From Streptomyces sp. Ru62 (GTDB lineage: Bacteria; Actinomycetota; Actinomycetes; Streptomycetales; Streptomycetaceae): 64,000 nt of DNA. The notes beneath the pieces were generated by a model. The model had not been told where the DNA came from, made no database searches, and saw nothing but the letters and a program-made list of their open reading frames with translations. Positions 27,224-35,781 of the stretch are shown here, piece after piece; position 1 is the stretch's first letter, and each line of letters begins with the position of its first letter. The DNA lies in contig NZ_PQSU01000009.1 of the NCBI RefSeq assembly GCF_002920615.1, forward strand, positions 186,001 through 250,000. Direction: 5' to 3'. The position numbers and the translations under genes were made by a program.

Positions 27224-27250
27224 GACCGGACGAGACGAAGGTCCGTGACA
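27224..27250 (-). promoter_or_regulatory. ECF41-type promoter (TGTCACG-N16-GGTC)
   Basis: Minus strand TGTCACG (27250-27244), 16 bases, GGTC (27227-27224), 34 bases before the VOC start. One mismatch. Confidence 0.6.
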
Positions 27251-27287
27251 GGCTGGTCGGGCGTCATGTGGTCATCGGGCACGGTCG

Positions 27288-27555
27288 TCAGGGGTGGGGT
27301 ACGGTTCTTGTCCGAGCCAGACCGGGGTGTTCCGTGGTAGCGGGTCCGTCACCGCGACGGGGACGGTCAGGACGTGAGCGGCGGAGGCCAGGGGGATCGG
27401 CTCGGTACCGAAGTCGGTCATCACCTCGATGGAGCCGTTGATGAAGTGCGGGACGGGGTCCCTTCCAGGCCCTCCGTCGGCACGATTGGGTTTCGGGTAA
27501 GAGAATCCCGGACAATTTTTGCCAGTTGCTCATCGGTCTCAGTCGGCTCACCCAC
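27288..27555 (-). pseudogene. Possible BON-domain remnant
   Basis: A short minus frame from GTG 27555 to 27421 encodes TDEQLAKIVRDSLTRNPIVP, which resembles the first helix of a BON domain. A second frame further down encodes FINGSIEVMTDFG. No ribosome site is visible. Low confidence; it may be chance. Confidence 0.22.
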
Positions 27556-27564
27556 GTCGACCGG

Positions 27565-27858
27565 TCAACCGGCGTCCTGGTCGGCGTCCCCGCGGTCCAG
27601 AGCGAAACGACCCTGGCGTTCACCCGCGGTCATCCCGCCCCACACGCCGTACGGCTCGTTGTTGTCAAGGGCCATGGCGGCGCACGCCTCGATGACCTCG
27701 CACTGGTCGCAGATCCGGCGCGCCTGTTCCTCCCGCCGGCGGCGCCGGTGGCCCCTCTCCCCCTGAGGGGGGAAGAAGACGGCACTGTTCATCCCGCGGC
27801 AGGCGGCTCGCTCCTGCCATTCCCAGTCGCTCAGCAGCGGCAGCAGTCTGGTTCGCAT
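27565..27858 (-). CDS. WhiB-like (Wbl) iron-sulfur transcription factor, second copy
   Basis: 97 aa from ATG 27858, four bases after GGAGG; ATG 27861 is too close to it. Wbl features: WQERAACRGMNSAVFFPP, CDQCEVIEACAAMAL (C-x2-C-x5-C) and YGVWGGMTAGER. It differs from the Wbl at 6461 by an Arg-rich insert (RGHRRRRREEQARRI) before the cysteine cluster. It binds a 4Fe-4S cluster and probably sigma region 4. No ECF41-type promoter is seen upstream. Confidence 0.88.
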   Translation of the reverse strand: MRTRLLPLLSDWEWQERAACRGMNSAVFFPPQGERGHRRRRREEQARRICDQCEVIEACAAMALDNNEPYGVWGGMTAGERQGRFALDRGDADQDAG

Positions 27859-28119
27859 CATTCCTCCTCCTTCCGCTCCCCGCAGGACCCGGACGTGCGT
27901 GATGGTTGCGTGAAAACTTGGAGCTCCCACCCCGGCTGCGGGGACCACGTCCGGTCCGGGGGGAGCGTGGGCCCCACAGCCCGTGGGGCGGACGTCTCAG
28001 TCGTCGACGGCGGACCGGGCGGTACCGCCGTCCGCTCCTCCTCCCCGCAGGTTCATCTCCCGTCCGGTTCAAGGGCCGTGTAGAACGAGGAGAGCCCTGC
28101 CCTTGAGGCGCCGCGCACT

Positions 28120-28330
28120 GCACCTGGCTACGCGTATCCGCCCCTACCGAGCAGGGAGGCAGCTCCGATGTGGTCGGCGTGGGAGCGGGAGTGCACCAGG
28201 TCCGTGACCCTGGAAGGGCTTGCCGCTGGCACGGGTCCCCCGTCCAGGACGGCGTCAGATGGTGCACAGGGGCGGTCTGGACGTGGACGAGCACGACGCG
28301 GTCCCAAATGGACGTGGGTCATGGGTCATT
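28120..28330 (-). pseudogene. MBL-fold metallo-hydrolase fragment
   Basis: A minus frame encodes VTDLVHSRSHADHIGAASLL, the HxHxDH zinc motif of the metallo-beta-lactamase fold with its usual flanks. Upstream residues are out of frame (VVLVHVQTAPVHHL) and the protein breaks off within 60 residues. It is a relic. Confidence 0.55.
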
Positions 28331-28364
28331 GCCGCGCCAGGGGTGCGGGCGGTGGTCACCGCTG

Positions 28365-28718
28365 TCAGGAAGGGCGAAGTTCCACGACGACGCGGTAGCT
28401 GGCGGGTTCTGACGTGATGTGAAGGCCCGGGTCGTCGAACATGCGCTGCAGTGAGGCATGCCACTCGGGGTTGCCGGTGGCCTTGTCGAGTGCGGTGCCT
28501 GAGGTCCACTCCGCGATATGGACGAACTGCACCTCAGAGGTGTCGGCGAGCGGCCTGTGCAGGCGGGAGCGGAGGAAGCCGGGCTGGGTCGACATGATCC
28601 GGGCGTTCTCCTGGTACACCTCGACGAAATAGTCGGCCTCGCCCGCCGGCACGGTGTAGCGCTTGATGACAGTGACCGGCCCGTCGATGCCCGTCTTCGA
28701 TTCCAAGGATTGACTCAT
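28365..28718 (-). CDS. Antibiotic biosynthesis monooxygenase (ABM) domain protein
   Basis: 117 aa from ATG 28718; an in-frame GTG at 28742 is upstream of the promoter -10 element and can be excluded. GPVTVIKRYTVPAGEADYFV, the QPGFLRSRLHRPLAD segment and VQFVHIAEWTS follow the ABM dimeric ferredoxin-like fold of cofactor-free oxygenases and haem-degrading relatives. Only about 10 bases separate the -10 element from the start codon, so the message should be leaderless or nearly so. Substrate unknown. Confidence 0.8.
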   Translation of the reverse strand: MSQSLESKTGIDGPVTVIKRYTVPAGEADYFVEVYQENARIMSTQPGFLRSRLHRPLADTSEVQFVHIAEWTSGTALDKATGNPEWHASLQRMFDDPGLHITSEPASYRVVVELRPS

Positions 28719-28727
28719 GCCCACTGT

Positions 28728-28754
28728 GACCGTCGATGCCACTCATTTGTGACC
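28728..28754 (-). promoter_or_regulatory. ECF41-type promoter (GGTCACA-N16-GGTC)
   Basis: Minus strand GGTCACA (28754-28748), 16 bases, GGTC (28731-28728), immediately before the ABM start at 28718. One mismatch. Confidence 0.55.
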
Positions 28755-28868
28755 AACGGCCGGCTGTCGATGTCCCGCAAGTGCGTCGAGGATCATCTCG
28801 CTGAGAGTTCCCACCGGACCCTCAACGAGGCCCCCCGGAACCGGACTCATGTCCTCTGACGCACCTCG

Positions 28869-28893
28869 GTCGTGAAGCCTCCGGCTTCACGAC
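28869..28893. terminator. Perfect 11-bp stem with 3-base loop
   Basis: GTCGTGAAGCC, loop TCC, GGCTTCACGAC. It could be a bidirectional terminator or the end of an IS200/IS605-type element; no transposase is beside it. Confidence 0.5.
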
Positions 28894-29436
28894 ACCGGTC
28901 TGGCGTCTGCCGAGGCGACGGGAACACGGTGCCGGCGACGCGTTCACGAAACCGCCGCCCCGGCGCGCGCTGGAGGATGGGGCGCGCGACGTCCGCCGCC
29001 GTTGCACGGTGAGCGGTGAGACGTGGTGAACCTCCGTGCGGCCTCTTGGCTTCTCCTCTGACGAGTCGGGTGCGGCCCACGGTCCGCTGGTCGAACGGTA
29101 GGCCGGCGGCGGCCTGGACGATGTCGCCCACGTGCTCGCGGCGGCCGCGGTGCGGGGCCGGGGCTCGAATGTTGTCCAGGTGGGCGATGCCGTCCTCAAC
29201 TCGCGTTCGCCGTGCGGAGTATGCCTTGCGCCGGTGTGGCCCTCTTCTCCGTAAGGCGTGGCAAGACGGAGACGGTGCAGTTCTCGCTGCCAACCGCCCG
29301 CGGCGTGGTCGGCACTGCTCCCCCCAGGGCTGCGATCCGACGGGACGACCGGGAGGACGTCGCCGGACCACAGCCCACTGCTCCAGGGAGTGAGCAGGGA
29401 CGGCTTGCACCACAAGCCGACGGCTGAAGCGCTACG
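28894..29436. other. Decayed DNA upstream of an NRPS fragment
   Basis: About 540 bases with interrupted frames. Some plus-strand pieces (LDDVAHVLAAAAVRGRGSNV) look protein-like but no family is recognisable. Confidence 0.35.
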
Positions 29437-29760
29437 ATGCCCTGGCTCCACCGCACCGGCGACCTCGCGGTCCTGCGCACCGACGGCGCCCTGACCTTCG
29501 TCGGCCGGGTCGGCGACCAGGTGAGGATCCGCTGCTGCTCCCACGGCGTCCGTCACCGGGGCGGCGCGGACCCGGCAGTCCCGCAGGCCGAGCACACCGA
29601 GGCGTCCCTCCCGGCGGCCTACCTCCGGCTGCTCGACCAGCCCGGCCTCACGTCGGCCGATGACCTCACCGACTCGGGCGAGACCTCGCTGGCCGTCGCA
29701 CGCCTGGTCGCGTTGATCGAGAGCACCCGCCCGATCCGGGTCAGGGCGCGGAGGTCATGC
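29437..29760 (+). pseudogene. NRPS adenylation-thiolation fragment
   Basis: The frame starts inside an adenylation domain: WLHRTGDLAVLRTDGALTFV is the A7 motif and GRVGDQVRIR the A8 motif. After a deletion of the A9/A10 part it runs into a carrier protein with TSADDLTDSGETSLAVARLV, where the phosphopantetheine serine survives. No condensation or thioesterase domain and no full start remain. It is a relic of a nonribosomal peptide synthetase. Confidence 0.6.
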
Positions 29761-30040
29761 GCCGGCCCGACCTGGCGGCCCTCGCCACGCTGGCGGCCAC
29801 ACGCCGGGCGGAGCCCTGGAACGAGGTGAGCTCTTCCATCGCCAAGGCCACGCGCGCAATGCTTCCGGACGAGGCCGGCCGACACTGGTTCGGCGCCCGG
29901 GAGCCGAGGCTTCGGTGGCCGGTCCGCCCGATGTGGTCGAGGAGGATGCGGACCACGCAACGCGAGTGCGGGTCACTCACCGAGATGGCGGCGGCCGGCG
30001 GTCCGGTAGTGCAAGGTTCCACGGAGAACGCCCAATGCAC

Positions 30041-30067
30041 TGTCACAGATCTCGTTCGACCCTGGTC
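30041..30067 (+). promoter_or_regulatory. ECF41-type promoter (exact TGTCACA-N16-GGTC)
   Basis: TGTCACA 30041-30047, 16 bases, GGTC 30064-30067, 65 bases before the second NAD-epimerase. Exact match. Confidence 0.72.
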
Positions 30068-30132
30068 ATAGGGGAGCACACAGCGCCCCATTTCCACATC
30101 GCACAACGTGCGACACATCAAAAGGGTTGATC

Positions 30133-30879
30133 ATGAAGGTGGTCGTCATCGGCGGGACCGGGCTCATCGGCAGCAAGGTGGTCGCCAAGTTGCAGGAGCA
30201 CGGTCATGAGGCCGTACCCGCCTCTCCCAACAGCGGTGTCAACACGCTCACCGGCGAAGGCCTGGACGAGGTGCTCCAGGGTGCCCGGGTCGTCGTCGAC
30301 GTCTCGAACTCCCCGTCCTTCGCGGACGACGACGTCATGGAGTTCTTCCGTACCTCGACGTCCAACGTCCTCCAGGCGGAGAAGGCCGCAGGCGTAGGCC
30401 ACCACGTCGCCCTGTCCGTGGTCGGTACGGACCGTCTGCAGGGCAGCGGCTATTTCCGCGCCAAGCAGGTACAGGAGGATCTGATCAAGGACGGCGGCAT
30501 CCCCTACTCGATCGTCCACGCGACGCAGTTCTTCGAGTTCGCGAAGGGGCTCGCCGACCAGGCGACCGACGGTGACACGGTGACCCTCCTCCCCGTGAAG
30601 ATCCAGCCGGTCTTCTCCGACGACGTCGCCACGGCCGTCAGCCGCACCGCCGTCGGGGAGCCCCTCAACGCCATCACCGAGGTGGCGGGTCCCGACGTCT
30701 TCGAACTGCCCGAGCTGATCCGCAAGGAGCTTGCCGCGAAGCAGGACACGCGTGTGGTCGTCGCGGACCCGAACGGCACCTACTGGGGCGCGAAGATCCA
30801 GGAGGACACCCTCCTCCCGGGCCCGGGCGCGCACATCGGCGAAGTCCACTTCGACGAGTGGCTCGCGCAGCAGAAGTAG
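30133..30879 (+). CDS. NAD(P)-binding epimerase-like protein, copy 2
   Basis: 248 aa from ATG 30133 with AAAGGG upstream; TTG 30127 is a less likely start. It is nearly collinear with the protein at 4817: KVVVIGGTGLIGSKVVAKLQ, the FADDDVMEFFRTST segment, HHVALSVVGTDRLQ and TLLPGPGAHIGEVHFDEWL. The high similarity over the full length points to a fairly recent duplication including the promoter. The same role as an ECF41-linked SDR is inferred; the substrate is unknown. Confidence 0.85.
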   Translation: MKVVVIGGTGLIGSKVVAKLQEHGHEAVPASPNSGVNTLTGEGLDEVLQGARVVVDVSNSPSFADDDVMEFFRTSTSNVLQAEKAAGVGHHVALSVVGTDRLQGSGYFRAKQVQEDLIKDGGIPYSIVHATQFFEFAKGLADQATDGDTVTLLPVKIQPVFSDDVATAVSRTAVGEPLNAITEVAGPDVFELPELIRKELAAKQDTRVVVADPNGTYWGAKIQEDTLLPGPGAHIGEVHFDEWLAQQK

Positions 30880-31850
30880 CCTGCGCAAGCGGTCCTGGCG
30901 AGGAACGGGCGAGCCCACGTCACGATCAGGCCGCGTACGCCGGCGCACCGACGGGGCGATGGGTGGTGTGACGGCCACGGGTCGGTGGGCCCGGTGACGT
31001 GGCGAGGCTCCTGGTCGTGCGGCTGGTGTCCCACTTCCCAGCAGCCGACGTCAGGGCCTCACCGGTTCCCGCCTCGTGCCGTGCTCCCCCCTTCTGCGGG
31101 AGCACGGCACACTCCCATCGGATCACTCCGCTTCCCCCCCCGCCCCCGCATCTGGCCGGCCTGCGCGGCGCGGGCCGAGACATCACCTCGCCGCCGGCCG
31201 GCTGCAGCGGTCGTCGTCACAGAGCGCTACACCTCGCAGGCGGGCGTGCAGGAGACCGTTGCGGTATTGGTGGCAACGGGATCACGCCGGCCTGTGCGTG
31301 CCGGACGGTGAGGCAACACGGCCCGGGCCGGCTCACACGCCCGGCGCCGTCAATCAGTGCAGGCCCTGGACGACGTACCCGCGTGCCATGGACCGCGCTC
31401 TTGAGCAGGCGGGTCACGGAGATGCCGGTCCGTCGTGGGCGGCAGCCCGCCGGCCGTGGCAGCGGGGTTCCGCGGAACTGACATGTGACAAGTGGTCATT
31501 CGGCTGGAGCTGGTGTGGCTTGTCGGCGACAGGCTGGTCTGCGGCCCTCGCGATCCGGCAGAGGGATCGGTACGACTCGTCCAGCGGTCCGGCGAACCGT
31601 TCGCGCGATACCACCCAGGGCGCCGACTGGCCGTCTGACGGAACGAGCAGGGGCAGGACACTATTTCCAGTCCTCGTGTGCGCACGGCTCACATACCGAC
31701 GTGAACAGGTTGGTGGGCCTCTGGCTCCGCCGGCCATAGGGGACGTGTGGGAGCGGTCTCCTTGGTCGGCGGAGATCGCATGTCATCCGAGGTCTGCGGG
31801 CCTGCGAGACGCAAGCCACCACCTCGGACTGCTCCGACTCCCCTGCTGCG
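30880..31850. other. Long intergenic stretch without recognised genes
   Basis: About 970 bases. The frames found are low-complexity. One hairpin (31078-31108) is the only clear structure. A minus frame near 31500-31680 (LPLLVPSDGQSAPWVVSRER) looks somewhat protein-like but has no family or start. Confidence 0.45.
31078..31108. terminator. 11-bp hairpin
   Basis: GCCGTGCTCCC (31078-31088), nine-base loop, GGGAGCACGGC (31098-31108), 200 bases after the epimerase. Possible terminator. Confidence 0.45.
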
Positions 31851-32342
31851 TCATCTGCTTGCGGTGACTTCGGAGTCTGGCGGAACCCGGTGGGTGATCG
31901 CTTCGTGCGTGCTGCCCCGCAGGTAGCGGACGAGGTCCTCGTCGGTGCCCTCGGCACGGAGTTCCCGCACAATCTCCTCGACAGCCCTGTAGACGACAGG
32001 AGAGCCGTTCCGCACCACTTCGTGTCCGAGGGGAGTGAGTTCGATCTCGACACTGCGGCGGTCGTGTGATGAAAGGCGCGTGGTGACCAGTCCACGGTCC
32101 TGCAGACGTGTGACGAGACGACTGGAGCCGGACTGACTCAGGCCGATCCCGTCGGCCAGGACGTTGAGGTACAGCGGACCCGAACCGGCTCGCACGCTTT
32201 CGTCCAGCGCGCGCAGGGCGTGAAACTCACTTGCCCCCAGCCCGAGGTGCTGATGAAGGTGTCGCCCGACCCGGGACTCGATCCGACGGTGAACACGTGC
32301 CAACGTGTCCCACCGGGCGATCGACGCGGCAACGGCATTCAC
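31851..32342 (-). CDS. MarR-family regulator
   Basis: 163 aa from GTG 32342, ten bases after GGAGG. The MarR winged helix is clear: LGASEFHALRALDESV, LADGIGLSQSGSSRLVTRLQ, GLVTTRLSSHDRRSVEIELT with the DxR wing, and the dimer helices at both ends. It would be a dimeric repressor answering to a small phenolic or oxidant. No divergent target gene is adjacent. A partial ECF41-type site lies upstream at 32446-32472. Confidence 0.85.
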   Translation of the reverse strand: MNAVAASIARWDTLARVHRRIESRVGRHLHQHLGLGASEFHALRALDESVRAGSGPLYLNVLADGIGLSQSGSSRLVTRLQDRGLVTTRLSSHDRRSVEIELTPLGHEVVRNGSPVVYRAVEEIVRELRAEGTDEDLVRYLRGSTHEAITHRVPPDSEVTASR

Positions 32343-32445
32343 GGTTGGGTGGCCTCCCTGCTGTCCGCAGCCCCTGCCGTGTCCCGCATGACACATGCCG
32401 GCCTAGGAGGACGGCGGAACAGCCGCCGCTGGTCTGCAGCAAGTA

Positions 32446-32472
32446 GACAGACCAGGGGTCGTCGTTGTGACA
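32446..32472 (-). promoter_or_regulatory. Possible ECF41-type promoter with altered -10 (TGTCACA-N16-TGTC)
   Basis: Minus strand TGTCACA (32472-32466) has the right spacing but TGTC instead of GGTC (32449-32446). It is about 100 bases before the MarR start. Not counted among the 14 sites. Confidence 0.25.
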
Positions 32473-32610
32473 GCCGCAGCAGTACGACGATTTCTCCAAC
32501 GCTCTTGAGCCGGCGACGTTGTCAACGGTGGGCTTGTACGGGAACCGAGTCGCAGGGGCTTCACTCGACGTTCGCCGCACCTGGTGGTGGAGTCGTCACA
32601 CCGCCTCCGG

Positions 32611-35394
32611 TCAGATGACGTCAACCGACCTGGAATCGGGGCCGGGTTCGGCGAGAGCGGTCTTCAGTTCGGTCCGCCGCTTGATGCCGAGCTTCGCGAA
32701 GACCTTGCGCAGGTGGTACTCGACGGTGTGCGCACTGATGAACAAACGTGCGCCGATGTCTCGGTTCGTCAGCCCCTCGCGGGCCAGGCGCGCCACGTTG
32801 AGTTCCTGATCGGTGAGCTGCGCCGCCGACCCCCGCACGCGGACCCGCAAGGTTTCTCCGCTCGCGCGCAGCTCGTCCGCGGCGCGCTGGGCGAAGCCGT
32901 TCAGGCCACAGGCGCTGAGCACCTGGTGTGCGGGGCGGAGCTGTTCGCGCGCGTCGGTGTACCGCCCCCAGCGGTTGAGTGCCTCGGCGTACAGCAGACG
33001 GCAACGCGCCACCCAGATCGGTATCCGCTCGTGTTCGAAGCCCTTGATCGCATCGCGGTACAGCTTCTCGGCCTCGTCACCCGCACGCAGCTGCGCCTCC
33101 GCCATCGCCAGCACGGCCAACGCGTAGGTGGTTCCGACCGGCCGCGTGACGCGCGCCAATTTCTCGAACGCCTGCTCGGCGAGCGCGCGGTCACCGGTGT
33201 GCGCGGCCGCTTCCACCAGTTCGAGCAGTGTGCGCATCGCGAGGTTCAGTTCGTGGGTGTAGGGCAGCTCGCGGTGGCTGCGGGCCACCGCCTCGGCGAA
33301 GCGGCCCAGGCCGTTGTAGAGGACCGCCTCGGAGAAATTGGCCGCGCTCAGCGCGTGCCCTTCGCCCCGCGCGTGCCCGTCCGCCCTGATCTGCTCCGCC
33401 CAGCGCTCCGCCTCGGCGGCCTGCCCCCGGTATGCCGCGAGGAGGAGCCGTCCGTACTGCGGGAGCGGATTGCCGGTGACCTCCTTGATGGCGTCGATCT
33501 CATCGCAGGAGGCTTCTGCCCCGTCCAGGTCGCCGTCGGTCAGCTGCACCAGCATCAGCAGGCTCAGGGCGATCGGCAGTACTGTGACCACGCCTTCGGC
33601 GCGGGCGACCTCAACCTGCTGGTTGGCGAGCGCGCGAAGCCCGTCGGGGTCCCACAGGTCCTGGGCGGCGCGGGAGGCGAACCACACCCAGTGCAGCTCC
33701 AGGAAGTCGGGTGCCTGCTCAAGGAACGCACGCTGCGCCCGTCGCAGGGTGGGGAGCGCGGCCTCCTGGCCTTCGGTGGCGAGCAACGCCTGGCCGCGCA
33801 GGATCAGGTCCCGTGCCCGGCCGGTCTCCTCGGCGGCGGGCGTTGCCCGGAGAATCGCGTGCGCGACGGCGGCCACCTGTTCGGCGTCTCCGAGCCTGCC
33901 GCCGTATGTTGCGGCTGCCAGCGCTTCGATGTAGGTGTCGCGGGCGAGCGCCGGGGCGAGGGCTTCAAGCCCCTGCGCCGCGGCGAGCAGTTGCTGTACC
34001 CCACCGCGGTCGCGCCGCAGCGCGTATCCCGCCCGAGCGCGCAGCCGCGCGACGAGCGCCTCCTGCAACGCGGTGAGAGGAAGGGCGCGGACGTACTCCA
34101 GCAGGCGCAGGGCCGCGGCAGGCGCGCCGGCGTCGTGTGTGGCCTCGGCGGCTGCGATCAACCGCTGCCCGCGGGAGAACGGCGAAGGTGTGAGCTCCGC
34201 CGCCCGTTCCAGGAACGCGCCCGCGGCAGCGGCACCGCCGCGCGTCCGTGCACGTACCGCGGACCGCTCCAGATCCGCGGCGACCTCCTCGTCCGGGTAC
34301 AGCGTCGCGCTGGCCCGATGCCAGGCGCGGCGGTCCGGATCGTGTTCGACGCTGGTGACGTCCGCCAGGGCGGCGTGGACGCGACGCCGGTCCCCCGGTG
34401 ACGCCGCCCGGTACACGGCCGACCGCACCAGCGGATGACGGAAGGCGACGCGGGTGCCGACGACGAGCGCCTCGGCGTCCTTGGCCGCTTCGAAGGCCTT
34501 CGAGCCCAGTCCGAGTACGGCGCTCGCCCGCCACAGCAGTCCGGGATCACCGGTGGGCTCGGCGGCTGCCAGCAGCAGCAGGAGGCGCGCCGACGCGGGC
34601 AGCGGGGCGAGCTGCACCATCAGACTCTGCTCGATGCGGTTCTCCAGCGGCAGGGAGTCCGCCAGGGTGAAGCCGCCGGCGACCCGGGCAGGGCCCACGG
34701 TCCGGGGGAGCTCCCGCAGCGCAAGCGGGTTGCCGCGAGCCTCCGCGATCAGTTGGTCGCGTATCCGCCGGTCGAGACCACCGGGCACCGCCAGGCGCAG
34801 CAGTTCGCACGCATCCTCGTGGCCCAGCCCCTCGACGACCATGTGCGTCAGGCCCGCGAACACATCATCGGCCTGGCGCATGGCGAACACCAGGGCGATA
34901 CCCTCCGCGTCCAGGCGCCGGGCGGCGAATGCGAGGGCACGCGCGGACGCCTGATCGAGCCACTGGGCGTCGTCGACGATGCACAGCAGTGCCCGGTCCT
35001 CCGCGGCCTCGGTGAGCAGTCCGAGCAGTGCCAGCCCCACGAGGAACGGGCTCGGCACGGCGGCGCCGCTGCGCAGCCCGAACGCCACCTCGATCGCCTC
35101 CTGCTGTGGGCCCGGCAACCGGGCGGCCGAACCCATCATGTGCCCGCAGAGCTGCTGGAGGCCGGCGTAGGCGAGTTCCATCTCGGACTGGGAGGCGACG
35201 ATGCGCTCGATGCGGACGTGCGCCGCGGCCCGCGCCGTGATGTGGTCGAGGAGTGCCGTCTTACCGACGCCGGCCTCACCGGAGACGATCAGCGCCCCGC
35301 TGTGGCCGAGGCGGGCACGGCTCACCAGCGCTTCCAGTTCCGCCAACTCGCGGCGTCGCCCCCGCAACGGCGCGATATCAGGCACGGTGTCCAC
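32611..35394 (-). CDS. LAL-type LuxR-family ATPase regulator
   Basis: 927 aa from GTG 35394 (a second GTG three codons on is possible). N-terminal AAA-type ATPase: GRRRELAELEAL, Walker A VSGEAGVGKTALL, Walker B LLCIVDDAQWLD. A long helical TPR-like middle follows. The C-terminal LuxR helix-turn-helix spans the last 65 residues (LTDQELNVARLAREGLTNRD, FISAHTVEYHLRKVFAKLGI). LAL regulators are ATP-dependent activators common in Streptomyces secondary-metabolite and catabolic clusters. No biosynthetic cluster adjoins it except the NRPS relic, so it may be an orphan. Confidence 0.9.
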   Translation of the reverse strand: MDTVPDIAPLRGRRRELAELEALVSRARLGHSGALIVSGEAGVGKTALLDHITARAAAHVRIERIVASQSEMELAYAGLQQLCGHMMGSAARLPGPQQEAIEVAFGLRSGAAVPSPFLVGLALLGLLTEAAEDRALLCIVDDAQWLDQASARALAFAARRLDAEGIALVFAMRQADDVFAGLTHMVVEGLGHEDACELLRLAVPGGLDRRIRDQLIAEARGNPLALRELPRTVGPARVAGGFTLADSLPLENRIEQSLMVQLAPLPASARLLLLLAAAEPTGDPGLLWRASAVLGLGSKAFEAAKDAEALVVGTRVAFRHPLVRSAVYRAASPGDRRRVHAALADVTSVEHDPDRRAWHRASATLYPDEEVAADLERSAVRARTRGGAAAAGAFLERAAELTPSPFSRGQRLIAAAEATHDAGAPAAALRLLEYVRALPLTALQEALVARLRARAGYALRRDRGGVQQLLAAAQGLEALAPALARDTYIEALAAATYGGRLGDAEQVAAVAHAILRATPAAEETGRARDLILRGQALLATEGQEAALPTLRRAQRAFLEQAPDFLELHWVWFASRAAQDLWDPDGLRALANQQVEVARAEGVVTVLPIALSLLMLVQLTDGDLDGAEASCDEIDAIKEVTGNPLPQYGRLLLAAYRGQAAEAERWAEQIRADGHARGEGHALSAANFSEAVLYNGLGRFAEAVARSHRELPYTHELNLAMRTLLELVEAAAHTGDRALAEQAFEKLARVTRPVGTTYALAVLAMAEAQLRAGDEAEKLYRDAIKGFEHERIPIWVARCRLLYAEALNRWGRYTDAREQLRPAHQVLSACGLNGFAQRAADELRASGETLRVRVRGSAAQLTDQELNVARLAREGLTNRDIGARLFISAHTVEYHLRKVFAKLGIKRRTELKTALAEPGPDSRSVDVI

Positions 35395-35781
35395 CTTCGC
35401 CGGAAACCCACCATCCTGTCATGACTTCACCATCACATTCTGTCGAAGCATCGCCCCGAACCATCCCGAGCGCGAGCAGAGTGAGGATCTGATCGTGATC
35501 GTCGCGGGACAGACGTTCTTCGCCGTGGGACGCGCACTGCCCACGGTGCGCGACTCCCAGTCCCACCTGAACACCGCGGCCGGCCACCCCGCCCCCTGAA
35601 CCGAGACACCGTGCGGCCGGCAACGGCAGGAGCCGACCCGCACCGGACACGCACGCACCGTCGCCGGGGAACAGGGAACACGACGGCGTGCGACCCGTCC
35701 CATCGCGCGGGGCACCGCGACGGTCGCCCCGCCACAGCGTGTGCGCCCGCGCATTCCTGTATTCGCGGGTACCACGGGTCC
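35395..35781. other. Intergenic region, LuxR / DyP
   Basis: About 390 bases. A short plus frame (DLIVIVAGQTFFAVGRALP) ends at 35599 but lacks a supported start or family. The LuxR promoter should be here. Confidence 0.4.

Noticed and set aside
31484..31490. TGTCACA on the minus strand
   Set aside because: CCCC instead of GGTC at N16 and no gene start follows.
31076..31867. 263-codon plus-strand frame in the long gap
   Set aside because: Low-complexity composition, no ribosome site, no family motif.
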